A stretch of 64,000 nucleotides of DNA from Trichoplax sp. H2. Taxonomy: Eukaryota > Placozoa > Uniplacotomia > Trichoplacea. The notes beneath the pieces are model-generated. The model ran no database searches. It had not been told where the DNA came from and saw only the letters and a list, made by a program, of their open reading frames with translations. Of the stretch, positions 11,701-26,640 are shown piece by piece. The stretch is from contig NOWV01000043.1 in NCBI GenBank assembly GCA_003344405.1, positions 372,001 to 436,000 on the forward strand. The letters run 5' to 3'. Both the position numbers and the translations under genes were made by a program. Every line of letters starts with the position of its first letter. Position 1 is the first letter of the stretch.

Positions 11701-11829
11701 CAACGTGTATCCTCGATTAATCAGTTTAGATTAATACTCGTTTTGTACTGAAAGCATACATTAACTCCATCCTATACGGGCTCTCAACATCAAGCAATCG
11801 CGTAAATTTACATATATACCAGTTCTAAC
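8753..11829. other. Intergenic stretch between SSR2 and the next plus-strand gene
   Basis: About 3.1 kb of AT-rich DNA with scattered single TACAGTAC words (near 9826 and 9855) and no supported exon. The open frame at 10466-10681 has no recognisable motif and lies within chance expectation. Confidence 0.6.
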
Positions 11830-14800
11830 ATGTCTCGATTGAATATTATAAGCCGCGAGTCCAACACAAGTCCAACATCCGTAAGTTTTCCATATTATAT
11901 TTTATAATAGTATTGTTAATTACAGCTAATATCCAATTAAAAATGTCATAACATGATAATCTCGGCTTTTAAGTACCTCATTTGTTTTGTTAAGAATATG
12001 CGGTAGGCGACCATCCATATTCAATAGTAGGATAATTAAAGACTATTTTAGTAAAATCATCCATCATCTATCATAAAGAAACGACAAAGTTAATCTGATA
12101 TCGTCATTACATAGTATTATCTAAATTATTTATATTAGGGAAATGTCTTCAATGGAAATCATGTTTTACCACGTCCATCGACAAGAAGTGCTTGTTCTAT
12201 TCCAATGCTGACTCGAAGATCTGATCAGGACGATAGTTTGTCGCCGTCAATAAGGGCTTCACCGGTAGGCTAAGTTAATTTTTTATCAATTCTCTTTCAA
12301 TATTATTCTCTCTTGATTTGCTGTTAAGGACATTTTTTTATTTATTTGTTTAATCTTAACTGGGTCATTTTATTACGATTTTGCGGTAATAAAAGCATTA
12401 AAATTCTTACTTCAATTAATTATAAGGACCTTGATTGCTGCGTAACACTCCATAATTATTCACAATATTAAATAATTAGATAAAATATTTTAATGCAATT
12501 ACGTAAAAGAAGATTAATTCATGCTATTAAAATTTTTAAAATAACAGCGTTCTGCAGATGCAGACCATGGATATCGACGAAACTATAGCAGCAATAGTGC
12601 ACCATCTTACACAGTTAAACAGGTCAGTGATTTTCTTTAAACTTAAAACTTGAAACTGAACAGGATCGTTCAATTTATATTGTAAATTTTAATAAAGTGC
12701 GCTGAATCATGATAAAGAGCCATTAATTGATTACCTCACTTTCCTTACTTTACCTGCATAATCATAAATGCGTAATTGAGACTGAGGTGAATCAGTTAAC
12801 ATAGGACTTGCTCACTTTCACAGAATAGTAATAACTTAACTATTGATAACCTTACTGTAGTCACTTTAGAAGCGTCGATAATAATGGAAGTAAAAATTAT
12901 TAAAAATAACAGCTTTGAGTTTCAACTCAAGTTGAGCTTAAAGGAAAACGCTAGTGTATTATAACTTTTTATCGAAACCTTAAAAAAAATTACAAAAGGG
13001 CGGAACTACTGCCTTAATCAACTAAACCTTAAAAAAAAATGAGATTGCTAGGGATTTTAGGAATACTTTAATCTTTACCTTCTTATTTCACTAACTTGAA
13101 CTACTCAACTACTGAACTAAACCCATCTTTTCTACGCTCCGTAGAGCAGTTGGTGGTATTAAACTATCAATTTATCATTCTAAATTATTCTAAATCAAAA
13201 CTAGCAGTTAATCACTTATGAAAAGATAAATCCTACCCTAGATTCACGAAATTACTCAATTAATTATTAATCATGTTTAGCTGTAAATTATATCTTTGTT
13301 TGGTGTACAAAGCAAAACTTTAAAAATTCACTAAGATAGGCTAACAATCTTCAGTTAGATCTCAGAGCAAAATATTTATGTTGACACTTTATTCGACGAA
13401 AAAGTAATATAACTTCTACTGTACGCATTTGATAATCAAAATCAGCTATTAGTTTTATCATAATTGAAGAATAAATGTAATACTAACTAGACATATTACT
13501 TAAATCACAATCTTACATTGTATAAGATTTAACAAAATTAACCTACCGGATAAAATAGTCAAGTTCACAACATCCCATGGTACTAAGTAGAATTTAACGT
13601 AATCGAACCAAATTAGTTATTTCTAAAGCTAGAGTACATAATACAATACAAAAATTGAAAGAAAATTTTAAAAATTGCAAAAATACGCTCAAATTATTTA
13701 TCACCAATGTGCTTTATAAAATCTAACCGTAATTCAGAGATAAGTTTTTAACAAAATGCAATTACGAAACTAGAATCATTTATACAACCAAGCTCTGCTA
13801 TATTAGAATACCCATACATTAAATTTTTAAAGTGTATCTGTAATTTACAAAATACAGTACAACAAGAAAGAAGTGCTTATATAATCAATGCAATATAGTA
13901 ATCTAATTGAAAATATGTTGCATCAAATCAGTTATTTAAGAGCACACTAAGCGCTGCAATTTGACGATATCATTATATTTGACAATTCGAAGTATTCATG
14001 CAAGCGGAGCCAGCCTAGATTGTTTCAAGTCGTAAAAATATATAAATGATTGAAATTTAAGAGCGACGTTCGAAATATTTATGTCAATAAACTATATTAG
14101 ATTACATTTAAACATAATTTTAGATAAGTAGCTATTAACATAGGCCAGGCTAGTCTGAGAATTATCAAATCGCAGAAGTAGATAATATCCAATTTGCCTA
14201 CAAAATACCATTAACATTTTCGAAATATCTTTACTAGATGAATTATCTTAGAACACATCCAAAGACAAGATCCGCAGATCCTCGAGTAATTACTGATATT
14301 CCTAATTTAACAAGGTACGATATCATATTATGTTCGATGAGTTAATCTATATACAGTTAGATGAAAAGTAATAAATTAAAATATTTACCTACTGCGAATT
14401 ATTACACGATATCGAACGATAATCAAAGAGACGTAAGTATTTTAAATATTCTGAATATACTCTTTGAAATCTGTGCAGAAAATACAACAAATCACTCTAC
14501 GATTCATTGTCGCCACAAGAATTCTTCAAAAAACGAATGCAAACAATTAGTCGCGCTAACGTGTCAAGTAGGATGGAAATTATTTACGGCAGAAGCGATG
14601 AAGACATCGAAATCAATAGATTGACCAATATTAAAGCTAACAAAATTTTACAGGTGACATAATATGAGTTAATAGCTTAAATTTTAAGGTAGTAGGGCAG
14701 TTATCATACAGTAACCACAAATTGAAACCAAAAAATTAAATTAAATCGCACTTTGTTGATGATTTACGGATACATATGAATGTTGCATTCAAATTTTTTT

Positions 14801-16424
14801 GGATATCAAATTATTTATTCTAATAGTGATCGAGATTCTATTTATACAGCATTATTGACAGCTACTTTGCTGCTTTAACGGGTTACCATATTAAATTTCA
14901 TTTGCTTTAATTCATGTAGAGAAAGAATATTCCTTAATGTATTGATCTGTTTTGCCTATAAATGATCACTTATACCATGAGTAGATACTAATCCATTGCA
15001 ACTACATACATCGTAACTAATTTTATGTTTACTCCATCGCAGACTTATAATACCGATAATACTACTAGCAAATATATTTTTCAAAAGAAAATTAAACCGC
15101 GTGGTTATCGAAGAGAAAACTTCGGAACGTTACCCATTCCGAGTAATGTCCCTCTTGATTCTTCAAGAATGCTCGTAATTAGGTAAGCTTCGATGGCTAT
15201 ATTGATTACCTCTATATTTTCTTGCACACTTTTTTCATCTACCTTGAAATAAGCCAGCATGCATATTTAATGAACGGATAGAATAATGGTTTTTAAATCG
15301 GCTTCTACTATATAAGCAGCTTAATTACATCTATATGACATCTAAGTTGAAGGATCTATACCATTCTTATATTACTGAATTTGTAGGCCTGCAAATGTAT
15401 CTCCAAGATGCAGCAATGAAGATAAGAAACTACCGAGGTAAATATCTACCAGACCATAAAAATTTCATACTGTACGATATAAAATCGTATTAAAAAAATA
15501 GATTGAAATATAAGCTACTGTTCATCAAACTACCATCAATATAAATACACTCAAGACTATAAATAAATCGATCGCAAATGCTATATCATAGTTCTTTATA
15601 AAGACATATTGCGAGACTTATATTTGCATGGATTAAATTTATGGTATACCGTTTACTTTACATTTTTAATAATTATTCCTTCCTCTGTTAGATTAAAGCA
15701 AAAAATGTCAGAAATTCGAAAAGGATGGGTAGAAGAGAAGGTCTCTTTAAGTCCAAAATCGAAAGACCACGCCCATCTTCATCAACCAGGAAATGCCAAC
15801 AGCTCTAATCATATCACTAATCATAATGAACCTAAAAAAGTAACATTCTCTCTAGAAGATCAGAAATCAACTGCTACAGAGAAGGATGCACTAGATCATG
15901 ATGATGAAAGTAAAGATCAAACTGAGGGTTGGACACAAAATTCAGTTGAGTTTAATGTTATCATCAGTCCACGCCATAGCCAAAGCTCTGTTAAGGCTGA
16001 AGATTTACCCAATCTATCAAGCCCGATGGAAACCAATGAACTTGCCATGTCTCAACCCGATAGCAATCATAATTTTGATAATAATCATAATTTAACCAAT
16101 AATCAGGAACTAGAGAAATGTGACGATGATGATCGTCATATTGTGCAAGAAGAAAACAAAACTTTCAACGAACCAGAATCTAGAATGAAAGATCAAGATA
16201 ATTCAAATCAAGACATGCAAAATAGCGATATATTAGCGCAAGACATAAGAGCTGACAATAATGGCGTGGATATTTCCGATCATAAAGACGATCATCAATC
16301 ACATCGTTTGATGCTAGATGAAACTGAGGAATTACCAATGGATACAATTCAAAGCTCGCAGCAAGTTGTTATTGAAGTTTCCAATCAATTAGTAACAAAC
16401 GAAGAAGATGCAGAACAAGATTAG
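11830..16424 (+). CDS. Unrecognised eight-exon gene with acidic tail and candidate PP1-docking motif
   Basis: I assembled this from exons 11830-11880, 12139-12264, 12548-12622, 14238-14314, 14479-14653, 15043-15182, 15387-15437 and 15692-16424. Every junction is GT/AG and the phases (0,0,0,2,0,2,2) all agree, giving about 475 residues. The N-terminal half is basic and Ser/Arg-rich, with two RSAD-containing stretches. The middle carries SPQEFFKKRMQTISRAN and KKIKPRGYRRENFG. The last exon (243 residues) is hydrophilic and Asn/Asp/Glu/Gln-rich, with runs such as NHNFDNNHNLTNNQ, and is probably disordered. KKVTF near its start matches the (R/K)-V-x-F docking consensus for protein phosphatase 1; this is a motif match only. 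I see no signal peptide, membrane segment or known domain. The 1.6-kb third intron could hide another exon. I do not recognise the family. Confidence 0.72.
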
Positions 16425-16452
16425 AACAAGAGTATTGGGAATGTTAAGCCAA

Positions 16453-16458
16453 ATTAAA
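16453..16458 (+). terminator. Possible ATTAAA polyadenylation signal
   Basis: ATTAAA lies about 29 bases after the TAG stop of the eight-exon gene. It is the commonest variant poly(A) hexamer, but in AT-rich DNA it can arise by chance. Confidence 0.3.
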
Positions 16459-19400
16459 AGCTAAACCAGGAAATTAATACTTTTTTTTAAACTAATTATT
16501 AGAATAAGATTTGATGATATTGAGATAAATAGATCGATATGCAGAGTATTATTTTTGAAACCCTTTTCATTCAATTAAATTGCAGAACAAAATGTTACTA
16601 TGGAACGGATACAGTTATTACTTTATATAATAGTGTTTTCAATAGTCGACCTCTTTACGAGCAGTTCCTGAATCTTCTGTAATCAATTTCAGCTCCAATC
16701 ACTAGATAAAGCAGGGATACGATGTCTGGATGATGATTTAATTCAAAATTTTAAGATTCTAAAGGACCTAACTGCCAATTTCTAAATTGGTGCAGATTCT
16801 TTCGCTAAGCTGTACACAGTTATTACAACTGACGAGGAGGTGCAGAAGATTTTTTTTAACTATTTTTTAAAAATTGACGCATCGCAATAGACTGTTACTG
16901 TACCTGTTTCGAAATACTTTCGTGTGTGTCATGTTAAATATTTTTCTTATATTTGAAATAACGTTAGCTCTATTACTTATCTAAATATAGTATATAAATT
17001 TTAAACCTTTTCCTAGATTTTACATATTGTGTCTAATATTTTTATTTCAACTGTTTCAAGTTTCAATTATTATTTTCTACGGATAAGATAATTAATTCCT
17101 ATCGGATCTTTTAATCTTTCGATTTAACTTAAAGCCTAGATTTTTACCGTATTTTGTCAATTTAATTAATATCGCTTGGCGTTATTAACCTTTTATTGTA
17201 AATTTTATTTGACCCCATTCTGCGAGATATTTCTACTTCATTTTAGATTAAAGATAGCCTTTCAACTACATTTGGCCAATATTATGTATATTTACTATCT
17301 GATTTACAAGTCAATTTAGAAGACGGTTTGCCATCACATGATGAATACTCAATGGTAGTTAGAGATTTTATGGAACGATGCAATATGTAATAGCGCTGTA
17401 GCAAATACCAGCGCAAGTTAACCGTTCGAAATGAACAGATCCGATTTCTGATCACAATGATCGCCTACTCTCGAAAACAATGTGCCACAATATATGAAGC
17501 TCTAGCTTGGAAATAGTAAAGAGAAAAATGATTTCTAAAAGCAGTAAATACCGATGGATATTATGGTACAAAAGTAGTGAAATTACAAAATTTTCTATGA
17601 CAACAACTACCAAGGCAATATTGACATTAAGATATACAGAAATCAATCCAGGTTGATATTCTGATATAACAAACTATATTAATATGTGTATTCTCGCTTT
17701 CATACGCCAAGCATGGGAGTAGGAATACCATATCCTACCAGGGAACGAGCAACTAATGATGTCAAACTATACGAACATTGCATTTTACTGTAGCATAAAT
17801 TAGTAATTTCGATACAAAATAAGAGTTCAATTTCAATGCTGACCTCGGGGTGCTATAAAAATATTACCATGAATAGAACGAATCAAGATCTAATGATGAT
17901 AATTATCCATTGAACTATAACTTAATCAAAGCATGAAACCATTCTTGGAATTGTAGTATTTAAGCAACATTACAGAACTGTTTATTACTGATTCATACAA
18001 TAAAATTTCTATCTCTGCAACAGTAATCATAATGGCTTGCTGCTAATTTTTTTTATTGGCTACTTATCCGATATTCATTTGTAACTCATTGGCTGCAATT
18101 TGGTTAATTAGTTCATAATACTACTTTGAAGAAATTCAATACCATATAATTCTTGAAATATTTTTCGCAATAATGTAATGTAAATTAGCGAGGTATGACA
18201 TTTGAACACGCTCTTTAAATAAGGTGATCACATTTCTATCATATTGAGAGATAGGACAGGAGAGTAATTCGGCATTTATATACTTTGATTATTTTAAAAG
18301 AGTATTCTCTCTTATAGACAAATACTTTGATGTTATGCTCTATTAGTAATATCAACTAATTAATCTGTAAGCGCGAAAAATGTCTATTGAATACTATGCA
18401 CTTTTAAACACCACAACTTGCGGTAACTTGTATTCAGATTTCTGGCATAAAGCTCTATCAAGTATTTTCCATGTATTAGTCTTTATAGGTGAGCATTATA
18501 GTAAATTGATGGAAATACGATTTTTATAATTTATATGCCTAAAATGATATCTTCTATAAATTATTTGCACAAAATGACTAGGATAAACCTACCCAAAAGG
18601 TTGTTGATCAATTACAGATTGCTTCGTAATAATGTACTTTCACTTCATTAGAACGAGGTCTACAAAAGTGACCTATATTCATCCGAAATTCTCAATTTCT
18701 TCCTTTATGCATTAGATTACGAGTCCTTACTTATAACTTTGGAATTGTATAGCTTAAAATCTTATAAGTGAATTTCCACAGCAGTCCTTTACTCGGAAAC
18801 CGATAAGGTAAAGATCCCTGTCTCAAGTAATATCGATATAAGAGCAATTACTAATTTTGATTGAGCTTCGCATAGTAGTTTTCTAGTGCCTGTATAATAT
18901 ACGCAGATGGCTACTCTTTATGACTATGAAATTAGAAATCAAGGCGGATTCGTCGCTACTAGTTCATCAATCAGTTAAAATGTAACAATAATCAAGTTTT
19001 ATCCTTTCATTAAAAAGATTATCAGTTATCGAAATTGGTGTTTCAGTAAAAGGCCGCAGTGAATGGTAGCGCTAGAGAATGACTTGAAAATTTCGATACA
19101 ATCAATTAATGATCGCTATCGATAACGGCATATATTAAATGTAACAAGAAAGAAGATTTATATCATTAATACTTTATAACCTGAGATCGATTTCCTATCA
19201 TTTAAAATCGAGAAAATTGACTAATACATTAACTCAGTTTGATTGTTGCGTAAGGAAATGGAGAATGTAATATAATATGCTAAGAGACAAAATAATTCCC
19301 TAATTCGCATTGCGGCTAAATACCTTTTTAACTAGTAAACACGAATGCATCTACACGTGTTCTAGTCAAAATATTAACTTTAAACAGCTAAAGGAACAGC

Positions 19401-19859
19401 ATGAAATCGTTGTCAATTTAAGCGTAGAACGAGAACTTTTAATGTAGTACCGTACTCGCATATAGCATACAAAACTCAGATCATAGATAGTATTCAATAT
19501 CTTGTTATATCGTATAAGGTGGAAATTCTCAGAGTGTAGCTATTTATCTGGTCTAATGTACGATAATTTGGTAAAAAATTAATTCATTCGAAGCCAATCT
19601 ATCCTAAACCGTAGCTACACTTACTTTCATTCCTGACATATACTTAAGTGATGACCATAAGTGCGATAAATTATAAGATATTCATGCATTCTTGAAGATG
19701 AACGATAGTGGCTGGACGGTAATTAAATATAAAGACGGCGATACCACTTTAAAGCTATTACGGACAGTCTATTTCAGATCAAAAAGTGTAAAATACCTCA
19801 GTACCATGCTAACGGATTAATGGTTAAGTAATGTTCATGTCATACACATAAATACTAGA

Positions 19860-20940
19860 TGATGTCGTATTTCATATTTATTATTTCATAGATATAAGCT
19901 GATACAAGCATATGAAACGGAATAAAAAATAGAAATAGTTGAAAACAGTGTTCCGGATCGAGTCCTAATTCATTTAGTAACGTGTGATATTTTGCCAATT
20001 TAAGTGCATTGGTTTAAATATATATTTCTATTGATTGCAACTACGGCTCTTAAATGGCAATGATTTTTGCTAGAAGAGGTATATGAAAAATTCATAAGTA
20101 CCACTTCGTTATTTCATAGTACAGTAGCGTATATCCTATTTCACGTTTTATTCTTATATACTGTAGAAATAAGCTGATGCAGGCTTAGGAGGTAGAATAA
20201 TAAATAAAAATAGTTAAAAATGTTTATTTCTACTGATTGCTACTTCAGCTCTTAATCGGCAATGATCTTTCTTAGAAGCGATATACTGTATGAAAAATAA
20301 AAAGTATCGCTAAGTAAGTATAAGTATAATTATAAGTATAACTATAAGCATGATAAGTATCACTCTTTCAGTACCGTGCGATATTTCGTCAATTTGAGTG
20401 CACTAGTTTAAAATGTTTATTTTCTACTGATTGCTGCTACGGCTCTTAACTGAAAATGATCTTTGTTAGAAGAGGAATATGAAAAATTTATAAGTACCGT
20501 ATCACTTAGTTATTTTATAGTACAGTGACATATGTCCTATTTCATGTTGTACTATTTTAAAGATATAAGCTGATGCAGGCTTAGGAGATGGAATAATAAA
20601 TAAAAAGAATCTAAAATATTTATTTCTACTGATTGCTGCTACGGCTCTTAATCGGCAATGATCTTTCTTAGAAGCAATATACTGTATGCAAAATGTATAG
20701 GTATCGCTTCTTTATTGCATATTACCATGATAAAGGTCCTATTTCAGGCTTTATTCTTTCATAGATTACAGGTTTAGGAGTTGGAATAAAAAATGAAAAT
20801 AGTTGATAATATTTATTTCTACGGATTGCTACTACGACTCGTAACCGACAATGATCTTCGTTAGAAGAGATATATAAAACATTATTCCTAAGTATCACTT
20901 CTTTATTTTATATTACTAGGAAATGCACGTATATGTTTGA
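19860..20940. repeat. Degenerate tandem array, about five units of ~200 bp
   Basis: Each unit carries ATAAGCTGATGCAGGCTTAG, then TTTATTTCTACTGATTGCT, then GGCTCTTAATCGGCAATGAT and CTTAGAAG. The CTACTGATTG anchor recurs at about 20028, 20230, 20424, 20636 and 20819 (spacings 202, 194, 212, 183). Units differ by substitutions and small indels, so the array is old. It has no open reading frame. Confidence 0.8.
20314..20363. repeat. TAAGTA-type short repeat
   Basis: Short imperfect run of AAGTATAA words inside one unit of the ~200-bp array, which partly explains that unit's altered length. Confidence 0.5.
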
Positions 20941-22095
20941 AGAACGAGAAGCTATCGATGACATATCACATTTAACATTATCATCGTAGAGGTAAAAGAA
21001 AAAAGCTTGTGGCTATCACATCCTGAATAAGTTACCATATTAAATACATCATCGTAGAATATATCTATGGATAATCATAATCTCCTAATAAGTATTTCAA
21101 TAATGTAATCTGTTGCCATGACTTCAGTAAAACGTATGTCAGTATGTCCAACTATAATTAGCTATCATCAGTGTAATAGTAGCGCCACTAGTATATGATT
21201 CAAGTTATTTTTAACGTAGTAAACAACTGATGACAGTATTGCCAAATTCGGCAACAAGCGTATATTGCGATATTATATACTGTAAATGGGAATTCTTGAA
21301 CTAAAACTACAGTAATTTCCTAAATACTTCAGTGACTGATATTACTTTTCAAGTACCCCGGAACAAAATCATATCCGGAATCGAGAACATATCGAAGGAA
21401 GTTCAATTATAATTATCAGAATTCTGCCATATGATAGTATCGGACAACCATTGTGCAATAACTTTCTCTATTAACTCAGTTAGATAGGAATGTAATATGA
21501 TTATGGGTTAAGGTTCAGTAATATGATATCTGGGTGGGATGATTGAGTAATTACTTAGCGTAATGTTATTTTAAAAGATAATTTTGTTACTTCAAGTTAA
21601 ATTTGCTAACAAATTGGAATAGATTAAAATAATAAGCTATAGTATGCTAGGATACGACGTTTAAGACCATAGAAATCTCTATCGATATGCTTTAAATTAT
21701 TCCGTAGTCATGATTGAAATCGATGAATTAGTTTGATGCCATGATAAAGTTAGAGCGATGATGACCGGATTAAACCAAAACAACATCATCATGACTGTCG
21801 ATATGGACGTTGATGTTGGCTTGCTACTAACGCTACTTATTCATGGAAACTTAGCAATTTTAAATGAGATTGGATATGTTAAAGTTAAATTGCATTAGCT
21901 GATTTAATAATAGTAATGGGAGGAGTATGAGCAGAATTGATGATCGCAAGGTGGTCCGTTTTCCCGAAAAAAATAGGCATGCTAGAAAAGGAAAGAATGG
22001 AGTAAAGGCGTAATAAACCATTATCATCTATTCAACGTTTGGTGGGATGGGAAAGAGGAAGGCGGATTAAATTGCTCATCATTCTTTAATTAATA

Positions 22096-22141
22096 GCTAT
22101 GGAATGGCAATTGTCGCATTGATGATATGTCATTCCATAGC
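22096..22141. repeat. Perfect 11-bp inverted repeat
   Basis: GCTATGGAATG at 22096-22106 and its exact complement CATTCCATAGC at 22131-22141 flank a 24-base loop. It could form a hairpin; no gene context. Confidence 0.7.
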
Positions 22142-25100
22142 AGGCGTTGGGATTAAAAAACAATAAAAAGATTAAAAAATTACTAATAACGTAATCAATT
22201 ACTATAGGTTAATGAGGGTCGTAATAATTTTTACCCTCGCGCTTGGACGTAAGTGCTTTGCATTATCCTATTTGTATACAAGGGAAATACAAAAAAGCAA
22301 TCCTTCCATTGACGTATAGGTAACCATCCAAAATTTAATGGTTTTCTTATTATTCTTCTCTTTTTTTCCCCTCCGTCGATCATAAGTTATCGCTTTTGCG
22401 ATGCAATAAAAGTCCGAAACAATTAAGAATATTCATATACTATATACAAATGTCTTACAGCAAAGAAATTTTATAGCGTAGTTGAACAAAATTGTGTATT
22501 ACCCGAAGGGAAAGGGCAAAAAATTCTTCTTGAGTAGAATACAATTATGACTCTTGATTGAGTTATTGGTCACACTTTCCGGTAATATTTTTAAATACTC
22601 CGATAGAAAGCATTGTTATCAACAGAAAACACCTGTAGAGATGTTACGATAAATGATCCTTTAAAGACTTGTAATTGCAATAGATCTGTCATGATGAAAA
22701 ATCTAATTAAGTTAGCTATCGGTAGTTAGATTTCCATTTGACATGTAAATTACAAAGCTAGTCGTTGGTAGTTAAAATACATGCAATTCAATTGAGAAAA
22801 AACTTATCTAATGTTTAAAAATAAATCGCTATTCGAATACTCCTACGTCGATTAATGGGAATAGGATTACGGAGAAAAAATAATCAGCAATCGAGAGGTC
22901 AATGCTTCTAATTCCATAATCCTAACTGCGATTGTTCCGTATCAACGATATTGATTCGCGTTAGGGCAAGAGTTCAAAATCCTTAATATGCAAATGAGAT
23001 CTACTACGATCTGATGATCGCATGATTAATACAATTAATTATTTGCATGTTGGAAACAGCTGCAGTTTTCTCTTAAAATGGGTGGGATTTGATGGACCAC
23101 TGGGTGATGTATCATAGATCATAACTATTATGATCAATATCCTATATCATCTTCAAATAGTTTACATACCCGTCTATTAATGACGTGAAAAAGATATTCA
23201 ATTGGATTCAAGGGGAGTAGCCTTAATTCTTTTCTATCCTATCTATGGAAGGAATCATCATCCTCTGTGATACCCTAATTACGGAAAGCAGCCGATTAAT
23301 CCTTATAGATTGGCCTGCTACTTATCAGTTACTTATGGCTAAAATTGGGTTCATATGATTGACTAATTTTGCATGACAGTTGGTTCCACTCTCGAGATTA
23401 GATATTTTATCCCATTTTTGTAACATAGGTAATACAGTTTCTTTAGGGAAGCTAAGAGTAATTAAACCAACAGCAATATTGGCCATCCTATTCCTATGTT
23501 ACGTTTCTTCAATTGGATTAAGAACTAATTGAATTAATATTTATAACAGAAATAAAGGAATTTATATGTTCATGGTTTCTATCAATACACAGTAAAGTAG
23601 ACCTACGTGTATGTCCAACTATTTTTTAAAATTTTTACTTGCCTATCTTTTGTAACATTGATAGGAAAACTATTTATCTTGATTCATAGCAACTATCCAT
23701 CAGTGATTTTGTCACTATGTTGTCTTCCTGTGCAACCAGTTGGATAGTAAGTAAATATCATCATTTCAACAACAATAAGCAAACTATTAGCCCTCTCTGT
23801 TCGTATTGATGAGAATATATATCTATTCTGTAATGGATATCCTGTTGCGAATGGGTTGACCAATTGATGTATTGTTAGTCATGCAATTTTTTTACTTTTG
23901 CCTTAATGACAATGATGATGGATAGATTCAATGGCATCAAATCGCTAGTGTTAATAAGGCTCATCTATCGCAATTGAAATAGGAATGATAGCGTTATGAT
24001 CTGTCAATACACTAGATGGACTGAATGATTTGTAATTTTCTAGCGTTTCAGCTAGAAATAAAGAGATCATCAAGACAAAGACCGATCGATGATGACTGAC
24101 AGTAAAGCGCTTAACAAAAATTTATAGAATGCTACTCCGATGGTTACCAAAGGATTTATTCAACGAGCATGAATGTTCTAGTATTACTATTTTCTGTCAG
24201 CTTATTTAGAGTTCTAGTTATACATAGTACTGTACGCTCGTATATAAACTCCTTTGGAGATGAATCATGATATGTTGAAAGCTATAGTTTTTATTCCTAT
24301 TTATTTCGATTCCAAAGTACAATAACAGCTCCAATATCGAATTGATTTATCGCTGTAATTTACCTGGATCACCTTGACAGCCAGTAATCTAATTCGGAAA
24401 AAATCAAAATATCAATTCATTCGAAATAAACGCATAAGATGTACTTTAAACTGCCCCCAATTTACCTGCGTATGGCCTGAGAAGCCCTATTAGAAAAGAT
24501 CATCGTTATCTCTCACTAAGCCAATATCAGAACAGAAAAATAAATGCAGATTGACTATGATAGTAATTCGGTAAGGAAAACTGGATCTTCAACATTTGTT
24601 ATATGAGCATTTATTTAAGCATTAGAGGTACTGTAAGGCTGAATCAATTGAAAATCAAGCTCGTTTCGATACGTAAATATTTGCAGATCAAGTTTTTTTT
24701 ATATCACTGCTAATAAGAAGTACGTTTAGCAGGTTAGCTATCACAGTAGGCAGCAGTTATTGTTCCGTTACAATATATTAAAATTATTATAGATGATCAA
24801 GTTACTAATTGAACATTTGCCATTTCATTGCAACGTAGGGTGCCATTCCATTCATATATGCTAGAGCTAGAGAGTAGAACAACAAAAAAGTTCTTTGCCT
24901 ATCAAAATAATACCAGCCATCGAACTTACATTCCTTTCTAACTGAGGATACTTTTGTTATTGAGGACTATCCTCTTATTCATTATTGTCGATCATTTTAT
25001 TGATATTGCTTCAAACATGATATGCATTCATGCGATAGCAAAGGGTGGTGTTGGGAGGAGAACTGTTCATGTTTCCTAGGATCACTGCATTATGGGATAA

Positions 25101-26464
25101 ACTCAAGTAGAATCAACGCCAATCTGTAGGTTGTCTTGATCTTTTTTCCTAACCAGGGGAAAAATAATTCATTGTTGAAGTAATCAAATTACAAGATTAA
25201 TCGATATTATCAATTTATATTAATGCTAAATGGGTATCATTTTACATCGTATGAAGGAACAGCTTCAATTTTAAAGTTAGAATATGGATGAGCATATGTT
25301 TCCTCCCTCACTAAAAGCTGCAATTTCTCTTTTTCTATTTCCACTTCTTGCCTATACTTTAGGTATTATTCAACATGGCCGAAAAGAAATATAGTCGTCA
25401 GATTAAAAAAATGAATAGAAATATCTACTATAGATCAAAGCGAATATTATCGAATTAATAAGTATCAGCGGCACGCGTGAGCAATCATTCTGCCATTTTG
25501 ATGTAAATTATTCTTGACTATTTCATCATGTTAAACATTTTTGAGCGATCTGTCAGTATGTAAAAGAAACAAAAAATCGATAAATTTACTCTATTGATAC
25601 TGAAATATTAGTAGGATAGAAGAGTTAAGTATGAAGATGAACTCGATTCCATCATTCGATGCATGAAACGCATAAATATCAAAGTATTACACAGTAGATT
25701 GATGATGCTATATCGACGTATATTAATATAAATAAATAAAAAACATTATCTTGGATTCTTAATAGTTTGATATTTTGTCATTAGCCAATAATCTCTTGGC
25801 GTCATGCAAAGAAATACAGTAATGGCCACATCCTACGTTTTACGATATATTTACTAAAAATAAGGTTTAGTGATTCTCTTTTGCACCTCCTTTTTATCCA
25901 CGGTACTTTAAAATCTTAGTAATCATTAATTATTTATCAATGAAACCCAGGTAGGATTTCATAATTAACCTTAAACTGTTGACTATTGATTTAAGTGTAT
26001 GGTAAATACTGGTTCAGCAGCAGGAAATAAGTTGCAAATAGCCAATCGATCTATTCATCCATTAATACTATACTACTATAAATCTCCTCGGTATGAATTG
26101 CATAAGTTCGTCTTAGGGTAATTGCCATTTAAAGTTATTAATAGCTAAATATCTTGTGTTCACTAGCTGGGACTATTTTTCATATAGATAAGGATTCTGA
26201 TTCCAAAAATATCAGGGTACTGTAGATTAATGATAACTTATGTAATCTATAGACAAGCACATTAAACATGTCCACTTAATCATTTGCTACAAATAGATAT
26301 GTACGCATATCAGAATTATCGGCTATTACATTGATACGTTACTCAGTCATCTCGGACTGTGAAGGTTTTCACGATGCTAAACTTATATTGATTACTTTAA
26401 TTTTAAATGCTATCGATCCGATCACGTCGCAAAATTTTCTGGTAGATAGTATACATTTACGAGC

Positions 26465-26640
26465 AGATAATTTAAATCAAACAACAAAATTTATTTATTA
26501 AAGTAATCGTATGAGTCATCAATACATGTATTCTTAGATTTTCCGGTAGGAAGTTATACAAGGATAAGTAGATAGTTCAGCCAAACAACAAATTTTATTT
26601 TAAGTAATTGCATAATTCATTAATACCTGTGTGCAACGGG
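26465..26640. repeat. Degenerate ~104-bp direct duplication
   Basis: The order CAAACAACAAAATTTATTT, AAGTAAT, CAT, ATTAATACCTGT-like recurs with a 104-base offset (CAAACAACA at 26478 and 26582). Similarity is partial. Confidence 0.4.

Noticed and set aside
14361-14624. Plus-strand open frame inside the eight-exon gene
   Set aside because: It runs through an intron and the wrong frame of exon 5; the spliced frame (KYNKSLYDSLSPQEFF) fits both neighbouring phases.
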